The translations under genes and the position numbers were made by a program. The notes under the pieces are model-generated. The model searched no databases, had not been told where the DNA came from, and saw only the letters and a program-made list of their open reading frames with translations. DNA of 64,000 nucleotides, from the NCBI RefSeq assembly GCF_014773265.1, contig NZ_JACWMY010000011.1, forward strand, positions 186,001 through 250,000. The letters run 5' to 3'. Every line of letters starts with the position of its first letter. The first letter of the stretch is position 1. This stretch comes from Mucilaginibacter pankratovii (GTDB lineage Bacteria; Bacteroidota; Bacteroidia; Sphingobacteriales; Sphingobacteriaceae). This document shows positions 7,550 through 16,617 of this stretch, piece after piece.

Positions 7550-9748
7550 TTACTTCACCCTCACCAACGTCACCCCGTGCGGTGCAACGCTTGCTTTAAA
7601 ATCGCCTGCGCCTTTAGTTATGTTTTCCTGTTTCCATACATTACGGATGGTTTTATAAGCACCGGCCGTTTCGCTGTTCAGTGTAATGGTTTGATACTTA
7701 TCCGATAAGTTGAACAAACCTATCGCCCGGCTGCCATCCTTCATCTCTTTTACCCAAATTTGGTAATTATCGCCTTTTACGGCCTGTTTGGCGGCTTTGC
7801 CCAAAGCATCCTGATCAATGGCTAATACCTCGCTATTGGTCAGCAAATTCAGCGTGAACTTATCCAATGCGCCCATGTCGCAGCCTATCAGCAAAGGCAC
7901 CGCCTGCAGGCTCCAGAGGCTGATGTGGGTGTATTGCTCATCGGCACTAAGGTGTGTATTGTGCAGGCTTGGGCCCCAGCCAACTTTGCCCACCACCAGC
8001 ATATCGGGGTCGTTAAAGTGCCCGGGCTGCGCAAAGGGAACGGCAGCTACCTGGTTAAACCCAATTTCCGACATGCTTCTCCATGTATCCTGTATATCGC
8101 CTGTGGTACGCCAGCTATTGCCGCCTGTTTCGGCACCCCACTCCCATACTTTGCCCCAGCCGTACTGGCAAAAGCTCAGCATAATATCGCGGTTAACCTT
8201 ATCCAGCGACGCGCGGATCACCTGGTAGGGTTTCTTCAGATCATCAAGTTTTGGTTCCTTTGGCGATACTTCGCTGTAGGAGCACCAATCGTATTTTAAA
8301 TAGTCAATGCCCCAATCACCGTAAGTTTTGGCGTCCTGGTCTTCGTGCTGCCAGCTGCCCAAATAACCGCCGCAGGTTGTTGGGCCGGGCGATGAGTAGA
8401 TGCCCATTTTCAATCCCAGGCTGTGTACGTAAGTAGTAAGCCCTTTCATGTCCGGGAATTTGCTGTTAGCAGCTATTTCGCCGTTTGGCAGGCGCTTATC
8501 AATTTCCCATCCGTCATCTATATTCACATAGTTCCAGCCGTAGGAGGCCAGTTTTTCTATCATGGTTTTGGCGGCGGTACGCACGCGGCCATCATCCACA
8601 CTTAAACCAAAGGCGTTCCAGCTGTTCCAGCCTAAAGCAGGGGTTAAACCTATTTTATTACCAATGCTAATGGTAAATTGCTTTGTGTCCGAGCCAACAG
8701 CATTCTTTACTGTAAAAGTTACCGGGTAATCGCCTTTTTTACCAACCGAACCGGTAATAACACCGGTTGCGGCATCCAGCGATAAGCCTTTTGGCAAACC
8801 AACCGCTTTATACGTAAGCGGCTTTTGCCCCGTGGCCGGGATAAGGTACAGGAAAGGGTTACCCGGCCTTGCACCATAAACTTCGGGCCCATTAATTTTT
8901 GCCTGTGCCGATGGGGCGGGTGTAAGAATATAAGGCGTGCTTTCTGTTTTAGAAATTTTAGTACCCGAAAGGCTATCAGTAAAAACGTAGCTCAGCTGGT
9001 ACGATTTCCGCTCGATAGCGGCAGCGCTGAATGTATAGGTAAACGGCTTGCCGCCGGTAAAGGCAGCCTTGTTTGTTTTCTCGTAAAGCACGGTGCCGGT
9101 TTCCGGGTCGGTTACTTTAAAATCCAGTTTGCCTTTATAGTTATAGTTGTTTCCTTTGGAGATGAGTTTGATGGATTTGCCAACCGCGTTTTTTGCGCCG
9201 TACACAAAATCCGCATCGGTGTTGATGGAAACATAATCCATAATATCATTCATGCTAATGCTGAACTTGTCGCCATAAAGCCCGCCGTCGCCGCCGGTAT
9301 CAAATATGCGGATGGCGATAACGTTCTCTTTATCCCACAAAATTGCGGGGTTGTTTGTGGCCAGCATGTAATGCCGCGGGCCGTAGTTTGATACCTTGAT
9401 ATCGCTGCCGCCTTTGGCTATCAGCTTACCGTTGAGGTATAGCTCGTCGTTATCGTCTACATTCTGCAGATCTATACGGAGGCTGTCCTTAAGGTAAGAA
9501 CTGTTTTTTAGCGATGCAGGGATAATTACATGCAGCCTATACCAGCCAAAGCCGTTATAATAATCGTGCCCCTGGCGTTCCCATGGCTTGCTCACGTCTA
9601 TGGCCTGCCATTGGCTGTCGCCGAAAGTGGTCGCACTGTAAGCGGTGCTGTCGCCGGCCTTAAATTTCCAGCCGGTAGCAAGTGAAACCTGCGCATGGGC
9701 CCTTGCGAAACAGGTCAGCAGCAATAAAATGGTCAATATCTTTTTCAT
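7550..9748 (-). CDS. Secreted GH27 alpha-galactosidase with N-terminal beta-sandwich and putative Ig domain
   Basis: 732 residues. Signal peptide 1-20 (ending AHA-Q). Residues about 25-170 look like a GH2-type carbohydrate-binding beta-sandwich (WYRLHVIIPASL, LYLNGKLIAKGG). About 285-362 is a putative Ig (He_PIG) domain (LPKGLSLDAATGVITG). The catalytic GH27 barrel starts at about 367 with TPALGWNSWNAFG; the nucleophile is D487 in YLKYDWCSY and the acid/base is D551 in RTTGDI. It removes terminal alpha-D-galactose in the periplasm or outside. It starts 15 bases after the GH127 gene, so the two are one operon. GH27 also contains alpha-N-acetylgalactosaminidases, which sequence alone does not exclude. 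Confidence 0.92.
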   Translation of the reverse strand: MKKILTILLLLTCFARAHAQVSLATGWKFKAGDSTAYSATTFGDSQWQAIDVSKPWERQGHDYYNGFGWYRLHVIIPASLKNSSYLKDSLRIDLQNVDDNDELYLNGKLIAKGGSDIKVSNYGPRHYMLATNNPAILWDKENVIAIRIFDTGGDGGLYGDKFSISMNDIMDYVSINTDADFVYGAKNAVGKSIKLISKGNNYNYKGKLDFKVTDPETGTVLYEKTNKAAFTGGKPFTYTFSAAAIERKSYQLSYVFTDSLSGTKISKTESTPYILTPAPSAQAKINGPEVYGARPGNPFLYLIPATGQKPLTYKAVGLPKGLSLDAATGVITGSVGKKGDYPVTFTVKNAVGSDTKQFTISIGNKIGLTPALGWNSWNAFGLSVDDGRVRTAAKTMIEKLASYGWNYVNIDDGWEIDKRLPNGEIAANSKFPDMKGLTTYVHSLGLKMGIYSSPGPTTCGGYLGSWQHEDQDAKTYGDWGIDYLKYDWCSYSEVSPKEPKLDDLKKPYQVIRASLDKVNRDIMLSFCQYGWGKVWEWGAETGGNSWRTTGDIQDTWRSMSEIGFNQVAAVPFAQPGHFNDPDMLVVGKVGWGPSLHNTHLSADEQYTHISLWSLQAVPLLIGCDMGALDKFTLNLLTNSEVLAIDQDALGKAAKQAVKGDNYQIWVKEMKDGSRAIGLFNLSDKYQTITLNSETAGAYKTIRNVWKQENITKGAGDFKASVAPHGVTLVRVK

Positions 9749-9763
9749 CTGATAGGGATTTGG

Positions 9764-11770
9764 TTATCGGCTGATAATATCGACATAATTTACCTGTTCC
9801 GGGAACCAAACCATCATTTCGCCTTTGCCACGGTTTGCCCATGCATAATACGGTATAGCGGTAAGTGTTTTATTTTCTGTACTTACGGTTTGCTTAGCGG
9901 TATCTACATTGATGGCCTTTACTTCCGCTTTTAAAATGGTAACCCCGTTCAACAATTCGGGCTCATACTGCGTGGTAAACACTGTGTTTTTGGGGATGAT
10001 GATGTTTGTAGCCTTGCCCCCATTATCTTTCCACTCGGCCGCGTACATCAACGGGCCGCGCTGCAGGGCAACCCTACCGGCATCATCCGGCAGTTTTTCG
10101 CTGGCCATTACGCGCTGTACATCCATGGGCAGGATCATCTCTACCTTGTCGCCTTTTTTCCATTTCTTGCTGATCACGGCATAACCATGCTCCAACAAGT
10201 ATTCTACCGGCTTGCCGTTCACTTTAATTTCTACTTTTTTATTCAGAGGCTGCTGGTAGCTATACAGATCTGATGGTACAGCCTGGTTTTGTGCCCAGCC
10301 CGGTATACGGATCTTCAGGTTCATTTCCATGGCCGATGCCGGGTTGATGGTGAATGCCAGGCCGCCATCCCATGGGTAATTATTTTGCTGCGTTATTTGC
10401 AGCGCTTTGTTATTCACCTTTAAATTGCCGGTGCCGCTGATGAACAGGTTCACGAAAACATCCTTGCCGTTTTGGGCATAGATATAACCCGGGATAGAAG
10501 GCATCAGCCGGGCAATATTGGTTGGGCAGCAGGAACAAACAAACCAGCCCGCGCGTTCGCGTTCAATATCCGGGTGGTTAAAATGATCCTGGATCTGCAT
10601 GGCGTTGGTATAAAAGAAGGATTTTCCATCCAGCCCAACGCCGGAGATGAGGCCGTTATATAAAACCTTCTCCAGCACGTCGATATATTTAGAATCGCCG
10701 TGTAGCAAAAACATCCGTTGGTTCCAGAAAACGCTGCCTATGGCGGCGCAGGTTTCGTTATAGGCGGTAGTGTTTGGCAATTCGTAGTTGGCGCCAAAGC
10801 GCTCGCCATCGCCAACGGCGCCAATGCTGCCCTGCACATACATTTTTTTGCCTACCATGTTGTCCCATATCTTATCAATTGCCGCCAGGTATTCTTTATC
10901 GCCGGTTAGCGCGGCCACATCGGCCATGCCGGCGTAGAGGTACATGGCGCGTACGGCATGGCCCTCGGCTTCATCCTGGTTTATTACCGGTTTATCATCC
11001 TGGTAGTAAGTGCCGTTCTCCCAAACGTTTTTACTCTTGGGGTTGTAGGTTTTTTTGCCGCGCTGATCTATAAAGAATTTGGCCAGGTCCAGGTATTCTT
11101 TTTTGCCCGTAATGCGGTACAGGCGCACCAGGCCCATCTCCACAATTTCGTGCCCGGGTGCTACAGCACGTTTACCGGGGCCAAAGGTTTGTACCAGCAG
11201 ATCGGCATTTTTTAGGGCGATGTTTAAAAAGTTGCGTTTGCCCGTAGCCATAAAATGGGCGGCGGCACCTTCGTACATGTGGCCGGCGTTGTAAAGTTCG
11301 TGGCTGTTCTCGCTCTCCTTTACCCAACGCTCGGGGCCCGCCCAGCCGCCCGGATGCAATGGATCGATAGTGCGGGAGGTGTATAGGTAGCCGTCTTTCT
11401 CCTGCGCTTTGCCTACAATGGTTATAAGCGAATCGAGGTAGGCATCCAGTTGTTTATCCGGGTGCACGGCAAGTGAGTATGATGCGCCCTCAATGGTTTT
11501 GTAGATGTCGGTATCATCAAATGGGTAGGTAGTGCAAAACTTACCCTTGCCCTCTGCAGCCATTTCAAAATTCTTTATTCTGCCGGTGCTTTTGCAGCGC
11601 TCGAACGATGCCGGGATGGTTACCGTACGGTTGGTTTCGATGCGCGACGTCCAGAATTTATCCGCCAGCGTTACTTTGGTAAAGGCAACAGGCTGTATTG
11701 GGTAATCCTGTTTTTGCGCATACGCGGATATGCTGCAGCAAACGAAAAGCACAAGGCAAAGCTTTTTCAT
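9764..11770 (-). CDS. Secreted GH127 beta-L-arabinofuranosidase
   Basis: 668 residues. Signal peptide 1-19. Member of the DUF1680/GH127 family. The zinc-cysteine active site is visible: E339 and C341 in AYNETCA, then C412, C414 and C415 in FVCSCCPTN, where C414 corresponds to the nucleophile cysteine of the founding enzyme HypBA1 and E330 in NYELPN to its acid/base region. Family members cleave beta-L-arabinofuranose, including the beta-1,2-linked arabinofuranosides attached to hydroxyproline in plant extensins. It is the first gene of a minus-strand run continuing into GH27 and the hydroxyproline pathway. GH127 also includes 3-C-carboxy-5-deoxy-L-xylose hydrolases, so the substrate remains an inference. 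Confidence 0.9.
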   Translation of the reverse strand: MKKLCLVLFVCCSISAYAQKQDYPIQPVAFTKVTLADKFWTSRIETNRTVTIPASFERCKSTGRIKNFEMAAEGKGKFCTTYPFDDTDIYKTIEGASYSLAVHPDKQLDAYLDSLITIVGKAQEKDGYLYTSRTIDPLHPGGWAGPERWVKESENSHELYNAGHMYEGAAAHFMATGKRNFLNIALKNADLLVQTFGPGKRAVAPGHEIVEMGLVRLYRITGKKEYLDLAKFFIDQRGKKTYNPKSKNVWENGTYYQDDKPVINQDEAEGHAVRAMYLYAGMADVAALTGDKEYLAAIDKIWDNMVGKKMYVQGSIGAVGDGERFGANYELPNTTAYNETCAAIGSVFWNQRMFLLHGDSKYIDVLEKVLYNGLISGVGLDGKSFFYTNAMQIQDHFNHPDIERERAGWFVCSCCPTNIARLMPSIPGYIYAQNGKDVFVNLFISGTGNLKVNNKALQITQQNNYPWDGGLAFTINPASAMEMNLKIRIPGWAQNQAVPSDLYSYQQPLNKKVEIKVNGKPVEYLLEHGYAVISKKWKKGDKVEMILPMDVQRVMASEKLPDDAGRVALQRGPLMYAAEWKDNGGKATNIIIPKNTVFTTQYEPELLNGVTILKAEVKAINVDTAKQTVSTENKTLTAIPYYAWANRGKGEMMVWFPEQVNYVDIISR

Positions 11771-11953
11771 GGGTAAAAGGAATTATTGATTAGCTAAATG
11801 TAAAGCTATTCAAAAGTAAATGAAAACAAGCTTCAGTTTTATTGATTTCTACCTAATAATAGCAAAATATTAACCTAAATTAAGCATACACAGTAGCATA
11901 GGGGATAATATATCAATAGAATACTTAAATATTAAAATATATAGTACTTTGTA

Positions 11954-11985
11954 TTGCATAATACTATACAAAACATATATCTTTG
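11954..11985 (+). promoter_or_regulatory. Bacteroidota-type promoter for the small secreted protein gene
   Basis: A TTG at 11954-11956 and TATCTTTG at 11978-11985 match the -33 (TTTG/TTG) and -7 (TAnnTTTG) elements with a 21-base spacer. The ATG at 12009 follows by 23 bases. The surrounding 200 bases are AT rich and hold no other gene. Confidence 0.65.
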
Positions 11986-12008
11986 TTGAAATTAAAATCC
12001 ATCACAAA

Positions 12009-12440
12009 ATGAAAACAACAAAAAACACATTAAGAAAGGCTGCATTGGCCTTTGCTTTCATACTGGCAGGCAGCACCATTAGCTTTGCACAGTGCGATAA
12101 ACCGGTAAAGCTTATTTCATCGGTAACCAATTACCTGAACGATAAGGGCGAGGTAGAACGCTCGAAAGATGAAGAAACGGTTATCACTCTGTCGAAAACG
12201 GAATTGACCATCACCCCGGGCGATCACATGATGAATGGCAACGTTACCGGGTACACCTGCAACTGGACAACACCTTTTAAAGAGGGCAAAACAACCGTAA
12301 AATCGGTACTGACCGACGGAGATAAAGACCTGCATGTTACCATTACTATTGAAGGCAAAGCAGGGAAAGTGACCCTGACGTTTGTGGCCGAGGAAATGCC
12401 GGGGAAAACGATCCAGGTAGTGGCGGATAAGTTTGAGTAA
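12009..12440 (+). CDS. Small secreted protein of unknown function, duplicate A
   Basis: 143 residues from the ATG at 12009; an earlier in-frame ATG at 11949 overlaps the promoter and would place 20 hydrophobic residues before the signal peptide, so it was rejected. Signal peptide about 1-27 ending SFA-QC. The mature part is a small beta-rich domain with two cysteines (C28 and one in YTCNW) that could pair, and paired strand motifs VTITIEGKAGKVTLTF. The next gene (12464-12895) is a clear paralogue over the whole length, starting 23 bases later. No named family was recognised. Confidence 0.88.
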   Translation: MKTTKNTLRKAALAFAFILAGSTISFAQCDKPVKLISSVTNYLNDKGEVERSKDEETVITLSKTELTITPGDHMMNGNVTGYTCNWTTPFKEGKTTVKSVLTDGDKDLHVTITIEGKAGKVTLTFVAEEMPGKTIQVVADKFE

Positions 12441-12463
12441 GCATTTTTAAAACCCGTAAAAAA

Positions 12464-12895
12464 ATGAAGACAAAACATTTAAAGAAGGCTGTATTAGCTT
12501 TTGCTTTGATACTTGCAGGCAGCACTACCAGCTTTGCGCAGTGCGATAAGCCGGTTATGCTGATTTCATCGGCCACGAATTATTACAATGCCAAAGGCGA
12601 ACTGCAGCGCAGCAAGGAGGAGGAGACCATTATCACCCTAACCAAAACCCAGGTAATTATTGCCCCCGGCAATGAAGAACACAAAATGACCGGTGATATA
12701 AAAACATACACCTGCAACTGGGCAACGCCGTATAAAGATGGTAAAACAGTTGTTACCACCGTATTTACCGACGGTGGTAAAAGCTTCAACGCTACGGTTA
12801 CCATTGAAGGCAAAGCCGGTAAAGTTACGGCCACCATGGAAGCAGCAGAAATGCCCAATATAAAGATACAGGTGGTGGCAGATAAGTTTGAGTAA
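12464..12895 (+). CDS. Small secreted protein of unknown function, duplicate B
   Basis: 143 residues, aligned end to end with the preceding protein: the same signal peptide plan (ILAGSTTSFA-QCDKPV), the shared YTCNW cysteine, VTIEGKAGKV and the identical ending QVVADKFE. Differences concentrate in the middle loop (GNEEHKMTGDIK against GDHMMNGNVTG). The pair is a tandem duplication in one transcription unit. Probably exported; function unknown. Confidence 0.88.
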   Translation: MKTKHLKKAVLAFALILAGSTTSFAQCDKPVMLISSATNYYNAKGELQRSKEEETIITLTKTQVIIAPGNEEHKMTGDIKTYTCNWATPYKDGKTVVTTVFTDGGKSFNATVTIEGKAGKVTATMEAAEMPNIKIQVVADKFE

Positions 12896-12934
12896 TGAAG
12901 GCGTTAAGGGTAGATTAAATTTGTAATTCCATTA

Positions 12935-12963
12935 TTGTTTTTTTAATAAAACCCCTACATTTA
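12935..12963 (+). promoter_or_regulatory. Probable promoter of the small lipocalin-like gene
   Basis: TTG at 12935-12937 and TACATTTA at 12956-12963 with an 18-base spacer resemble the TTTG / TAnnTTTG promoter, with one mismatch in the last base of the -7 element. The ATG at 12985 follows. Confidence 0.4.
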
Positions 12964-12984
12964 GTTATTCAAAACAAACTGACT

Positions 12985-13341
12985 ATGAAAAGAAAGATTA
13001 CGATTACAGCCTTATTGTCTTGCTGCTTTATGATAGCCCTGGCAGCATTTGCCGACCTGAACGGTAAATGGGTAGGTACGCTGAATACACCTGACGGCCA
13101 GGCACTGGATATTACCTATACTTTTAAAGTAGACGGCGAAAAACTAACCGGTACGGCAACATCGCCAGCGGGCGATGTATCTGTTGACGATGGCAAAGTA
13201 AAAGGCGACGATTTCACCTTCAAAGTAAATGTAAATGGTACAGATTACCCGCACAGCGGCAAGGTATACGCCGATTCTGTTGCCATGAACATTGATTTTG
13301 GAGGATCAAATGCGCACTTCGTTTTAAAGCACGCTAAGTAA
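12985..13341 (+). CDS. Small secreted beta-rich protein, lipocalin-like
   Basis: 118 residues. Signal peptide about 1-22 (ending AAFA). The mature part opens with DLNGKWVGTLNTPDGQ, followed by regular beta strands (ITYTFKVDGEKLTGTATSP, DDGKVKGDDFTFKVNVNG), the plan of small lipocalin/DUF-type proteins common in Sphingobacteriaceae. No catalytic residue was recognised. A terminator at 13365-13392 ends this unit. Exported, function unknown. Confidence 0.88.
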   Translation: MKRKITITALLSCCFMIALAAFADLNGKWVGTLNTPDGQALDITYTFKVDGEKLTGTATSPAGDVSVDDGKVKGDDFTFKVNVNGTDYPHSGKVYADSVAMNIDFGGSNAHFVLKHAK

Positions 13342-13364
13342 TTACAAACCTAAAACCGATAGAG

Positions 13365-13392
13365 CCCTGCCCGAAACGGCGGGGTTTTTTGT
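13365..13392 (+). terminator. Rho-independent terminator
   Basis: CCCTGCCG (13365-13372) pairs with CGGCGGGG (13377-13384), with one G-T pair and an AAA loop, followed by TTTTTTG. It ends the 12009-13341 group of small secreted proteins. Confidence 0.85.
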
Positions 13393-13398
13393 TTTTTA

Positions 13399-13483
13399 GA
13401 AGCCTCACCCTGCCCTCTCCTTTGGAGAGGGTTCTTTTATTTTTCCAAGTCCTCTCCTTTGGAGAGGATTTAGGTGAGGCTTC
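13399..13483. repeat. Nested palindrome of the CTCACC/CTCTCC family
   Basis: The outer arms GAAGCCTCACC (13399-13409) and GGTGAGGCTTC (13473-13483) enclose two small perfect hairpins, CCCTCTCC-TTT-GGAGAGGG (13413-13431) and TCCTCTCC-TTT-GGAGAGGA (13450-13468). It lies between a terminator and the next promoter region. Related elements are at 14072-14185, 54706-54850 and 59388-59512. Confidence 0.8.
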
Positions 13484-13549
13484 GATAATGCGTTCTAATT
13501 CATTATTCCATTTCCACATACAACCCGCAAGCCGTACCTTTGCGGCCAA

Positions 13550-13921
13550 ATGCTGCAACGTATAACCGCATATTTGCTAATTGTTTCGCTGGTAACGGTG
13601 AACTTTACGCGGCTGTTTGTTTACGCGGGTTTCGAGCTTAACCGCAATTATATTGCCGCCAAGCTGTGCGAAAACCGCAGTAAACCCTGGATGCATTGTA
13701 ACGGCAAGTGCTACTTTATGAAAAAAATAAAGCAGGCCGAAGACAACAAAGCAGCCGGCGAACGGTCGTCGCAAAAGAACCTTTTCCAGGAAGCGGGATT
13801 TAACGAGCCGGAGCAAATTAAATTCCATTCCGTTTTGTTGGCGGTAATAGCGAGCCCCGAGCCCCCTATTAACCTGCCCACCCAGATCCGTCCCATCTTT
13901 CAGCCCCCGCGGCTCTCCTAA
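13550..13921 (+). CDS. Small cysteine-containing membrane or exported protein of a metal cassette
   Basis: 123 residues. One N-terminal hydrophobic segment (about 5-27) works as a signal anchor or signal peptide. The conserved-looking region CENRSKPWMHCNGKCYFMKK (residues 40-59) has three cysteines and a histidine spaced as in a metal site. The rest is polar and proline rich at the C-terminus. It precedes a TonB receptor, a PepSY protein and a heavy-metal-binding lipoprotein on the same strand, which suggests a role in metal handling. A TACCTTTG -7-like motif at 13535-13542 lies just before the ATG. No named family recognised; the role is inferred from context. Confidence 0.8.
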   Translation: MLQRITAYLLIVSLVTVNFTRLFVYAGFELNRNYIAAKLCENRSKPWMHCNGKCYFMKKIKQAEDNKAAGERSSQKNLFQEAGFNEPEQIKFHSVLLAVIASPEPPINLPTQIRPIFQPPRLS

Positions 13922-14258
13922 ATTCTATTAAAGTTTTTTCGATACAGTTTTTGATAATGGCTTGGGCCATTGTTGAGTTTCGTGCATGCTTTTGCGCGGC
14001 TGTATATTATTTACGCCTGCCCGGTACGGTCATGCGTCGAAACCTTTCAATTCGTTTCTTGTCGCCCGCATATTTAACTCACCCCGACATCGCTATCGCT
14101 TGTCGACCCTCTCTCCTGCGGAAAGAGGGTGAAGAAAAAAACTCCCCTCTTTCCGCAGGAGAGAGGGGTTGGGGGTGAGTTAAATTGCGATGCGGACATG
14201 ACCGACATGTTTCGAACACACAAGCAGTACATACACCGGGCAAACCTTATATGCATTT
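13922..14258. other. Intergenic stretch with one large palindrome
   Basis: The 337 bases between the cysteine-containing protein and the TonB receptor hold no credible gene. About a third is the palindrome at 14072-14185. The rest is unremarkable sequence in which I see no clear promoter or RNA gene. Confidence 0.6.
14072..14185. repeat. Large palindrome of the CTCACCCC/CTCTC family
   Basis: Outer 14-base arms ATTTAACTCACCCC (14072-14085) and its complement (14172-14185). The inner arms are 23 bases and perfect, 14107-14129 against 14145-14167, separated by an A-rich loop. It sits immediately before the TonB receptor gene and shares its arm words with 54706-54850. Confidence 0.85.
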
Positions 14259-16616
14259 ATGAAAACATTTACTCTATTATACCTCCTATTTTCCTCCCTA
14301 TCGGCAATAGCCTTTGGGCAAACCAAACTTACTGGTACTGTTACCGACGCCCGTACCCATGAGCCCATCACAAGCGTTGCCGTATGCAATGCCGATGACC
14401 CGAACAGCCTGAAAGACCTGGGTCATACCGATGCCAAGGGCCGCTTCGTCATCAATACCGCTGGCATTAAAACCCTGCGTTTTAGTGTGGTGGGCTATAA
14501 CGCGCAATTATACGAAATAGTTAAGGGCCTTACTTCTGCCGAGATCATGTTGGAACCTGCTACGATAGATCTGCAGCAGGTGGTGGTGTCTGCCAGTCGC
14601 GAAAAGCAGGCGAGGCAAAGCGCGCCGATCGCTATCAGCAAGATCAACGCTACCCAAATGCACGATACCAAAGCCACCGCCCTTTACCAGTTGCTGAACA
14701 AGGTTCCCGGCGTTTACATGGTGAACCTGGGTAACGAGCAGCACACCATGGCCATCCGCCAGCCTATTACCTACAACGCACTTTATTTGTATATGGAGGA
14801 TGGGCTGCCTATCCGCCCAACGGGGATGTTCAATCACAACTCGCTTTACGAGATCAACATGAGCGGCGTGCGCGATATCGAAGTGATCAAAGGCCCGGCC
14901 TCTTCGCTTTATGGCAGCAATGCTATAGGCGGGGCGGTCAACTTTATTACGCAGGGTGCGCCTGCGGGCTACGCCGCAAATTTATCAGTGCAGGGCGATA
15001 ACTATAAGTACCGCCGGGTAGATGCCGACGGTGGCTTTACATCGGGTAAATTTGGGTTATATGCCGGCGGTTACATCGCCCATCAAAAAGACAGCTGGCA
15101 GGATTATTCGGATTTCGACAAGTATTCCGCCAACATCAAAACCACCTATGATTTGGATGCGGCAACCCGCATAACCGCTGCGGCAACTTACAATTACTTA
15201 AACACCCAAACACCCGGCAGTTTAGATAGTGCACATTTTTACAACCGCAGCTATGGGGCCAACCAGCGTTTCACCTACCGTAAAGTGGAAGCCTTTAGAG
15301 CCAATGCCAAGCTGGAGCATACCTGGAGCGATAACAGCAACGCTTTTGTTACGCTGTTCTATCGCAATAACTCCACCGCGCAACTGCCGAGTTATTTTAT
15401 CTCGGACCTGCGGGACAATGCGGGTAACTACTTAAGCTCAAACGGGCAGGAAAACGACCAGCGTTTTCACAGTTTTGGCTTGCTGGCACAGCACCGTACC
15501 GATTTTAACTTCCTGCATTCGCGGCTCATAGCAGGCGTTTATGTTGATAACAGCCCCAGCAGCTATTACGCCAAATATTTGGAGGTGCAAAAGGATGTAG
15601 TCAATAATTATTATACCGGTTATACCCGCACAGGCAGGTTTATTGATGATTACCGCATCAAACTCTTCAATACCGCGGCTTATACCCAGTACGAAATTAA
15701 GCCGGTAGATGCACTGCGCATTGTAATGGGTTTACGTTACGACCGCATCCACTATGCTTTCAATAACAACATCCCCGCAGGCAGCACCAAATATAAACAG
15801 CAGGAAAAAAACGATTTCAACATCGTGGCGCCAAAGCTGGGACTTACCTACAACTTTGGTAACAACAAAGGTTTTTATGCCAACTATAGCGTAGGCTTCC
15901 AGCCGCCCGAAACCGGCGACCTGTACAGTTCGCGCCAGCTGGTACAATTAAAACAAGCCACTTTCAACAATTACGAAGCCGGCGGCTGGTTGGCCCTGCT
16001 GAATAAAAAGATGTATCTGGAAGTTACCTTGTACGATCTGGAGGGCCGCAACGAGATCATTAACCAGTTGTTGCCGGATAACACCACCCAAAACCAAAAT
16101 GCCGGCGCAACCCGCCACCGGGGCATCGAGTATTCGGTAGCTTATGCTCCGGTGAAGGAATTGAGTTTCCGCTTTAGCGGCACAAATGCCAGGCACACTT
16201 ATGTAGATTACAGCGAGGTAAGCACCAATTACGCCACGGGAACCAACACCGTTATTAGCTATAACGGAAAGCGCATGAACAACGCCCCGGCATGGATAGC
16301 CAACAGCGAATTAACCTACAAACCCGCCTATGCCGATGGATTACGTTTATCTGCCGAGTGGCAGCACATTAACCAGTATTTTACCAACCCGGCCAATACC
16401 AAAACGTATTCGGGCTATAATATTTACAATGTACGGTTGGGGTATGATATGAAAGCGGGCGCTTTAAAAGGTGCCGGCATCTGGCTCAACGCGCTAAACG
16501 TTGCCGATAAGCTTTACGCCACCACGGTAACCAGCAACCAATATGGCGATACTTACAACGCAGCCCCGCCGCGCACCATTACATTAGGCATTAGTTATTC
16601 TATAGCAAAACATTAA
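14259..16616 (+). CDS. TonB-dependent outer membrane receptor, probably for a metal or metal chelate
   Basis: 785 residues. Signal peptide 1-20. A carboxypeptidase-like regulatory domain (about 22-100, KLTGTVTDARTHEPITSVAV) precedes the plug (about 115-235, with DIEVIKGPASSLYGSNAIGGAVNF as the typical plug segment) and a beta-barrel to the C-terminus (LGISYSIAKH). There is no SusD partner, which argues against glycan import and for a siderophore or metal receptor. The stop is followed after one base by the PepSY gene and then the heavy-metal-binding lipoprotein, so the three form one operon. Copper is the favoured metal because of the lipoprotein; the specificity is not shown by the receptor itself. 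Confidence 0.93.
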   Translation: MKTFTLLYLLFSSLSAIAFGQTKLTGTVTDARTHEPITSVAVCNADDPNSLKDLGHTDAKGRFVINTAGIKTLRFSVVGYNAQLYEIVKGLTSAEIMLEPATIDLQQVVVSASREKQARQSAPIAISKINATQMHDTKATALYQLLNKVPGVYMVNLGNEQHTMAIRQPITYNALYLYMEDGLPIRPTGMFNHNSLYEINMSGVRDIEVIKGPASSLYGSNAIGGAVNFITQGAPAGYAANLSVQGDNYKYRRVDADGGFTSGKFGLYAGGYIAHQKDSWQDYSDFDKYSANIKTTYDLDAATRITAAATYNYLNTQTPGSLDSAHFYNRSYGANQRFTYRKVEAFRANAKLEHTWSDNSNAFVTLFYRNNSTAQLPSYFISDLRDNAGNYLSSNGQENDQRFHSFGLLAQHRTDFNFLHSRLIAGVYVDNSPSSYYAKYLEVQKDVVNNYYTGYTRTGRFIDDYRIKLFNTAAYTQYEIKPVDALRIVMGLRYDRIHYAFNNNIPAGSTKYKQQEKNDFNIVAPKLGLTYNFGNNKGFYANYSVGFQPPETGDLYSSRQLVQLKQATFNNYEAGGWLALLNKKMYLEVTLYDLEGRNEIINQLLPDNTTQNQNAGATRHRGIEYSVAYAPVKELSFRFSGTNARHTYVDYSEVSTNYATGTNTVISYNGKRMNNAPAWIANSELTYKPAYADGLRLSAEWQHINQYFTNPANTKTYSGYNIYNVRLGYDMKAGALKGAGIWLNALNVADKLYATTVTSNQYGDTYNAAPPRTITLGISYSIAKH

Positions 16617-16617
16617 C

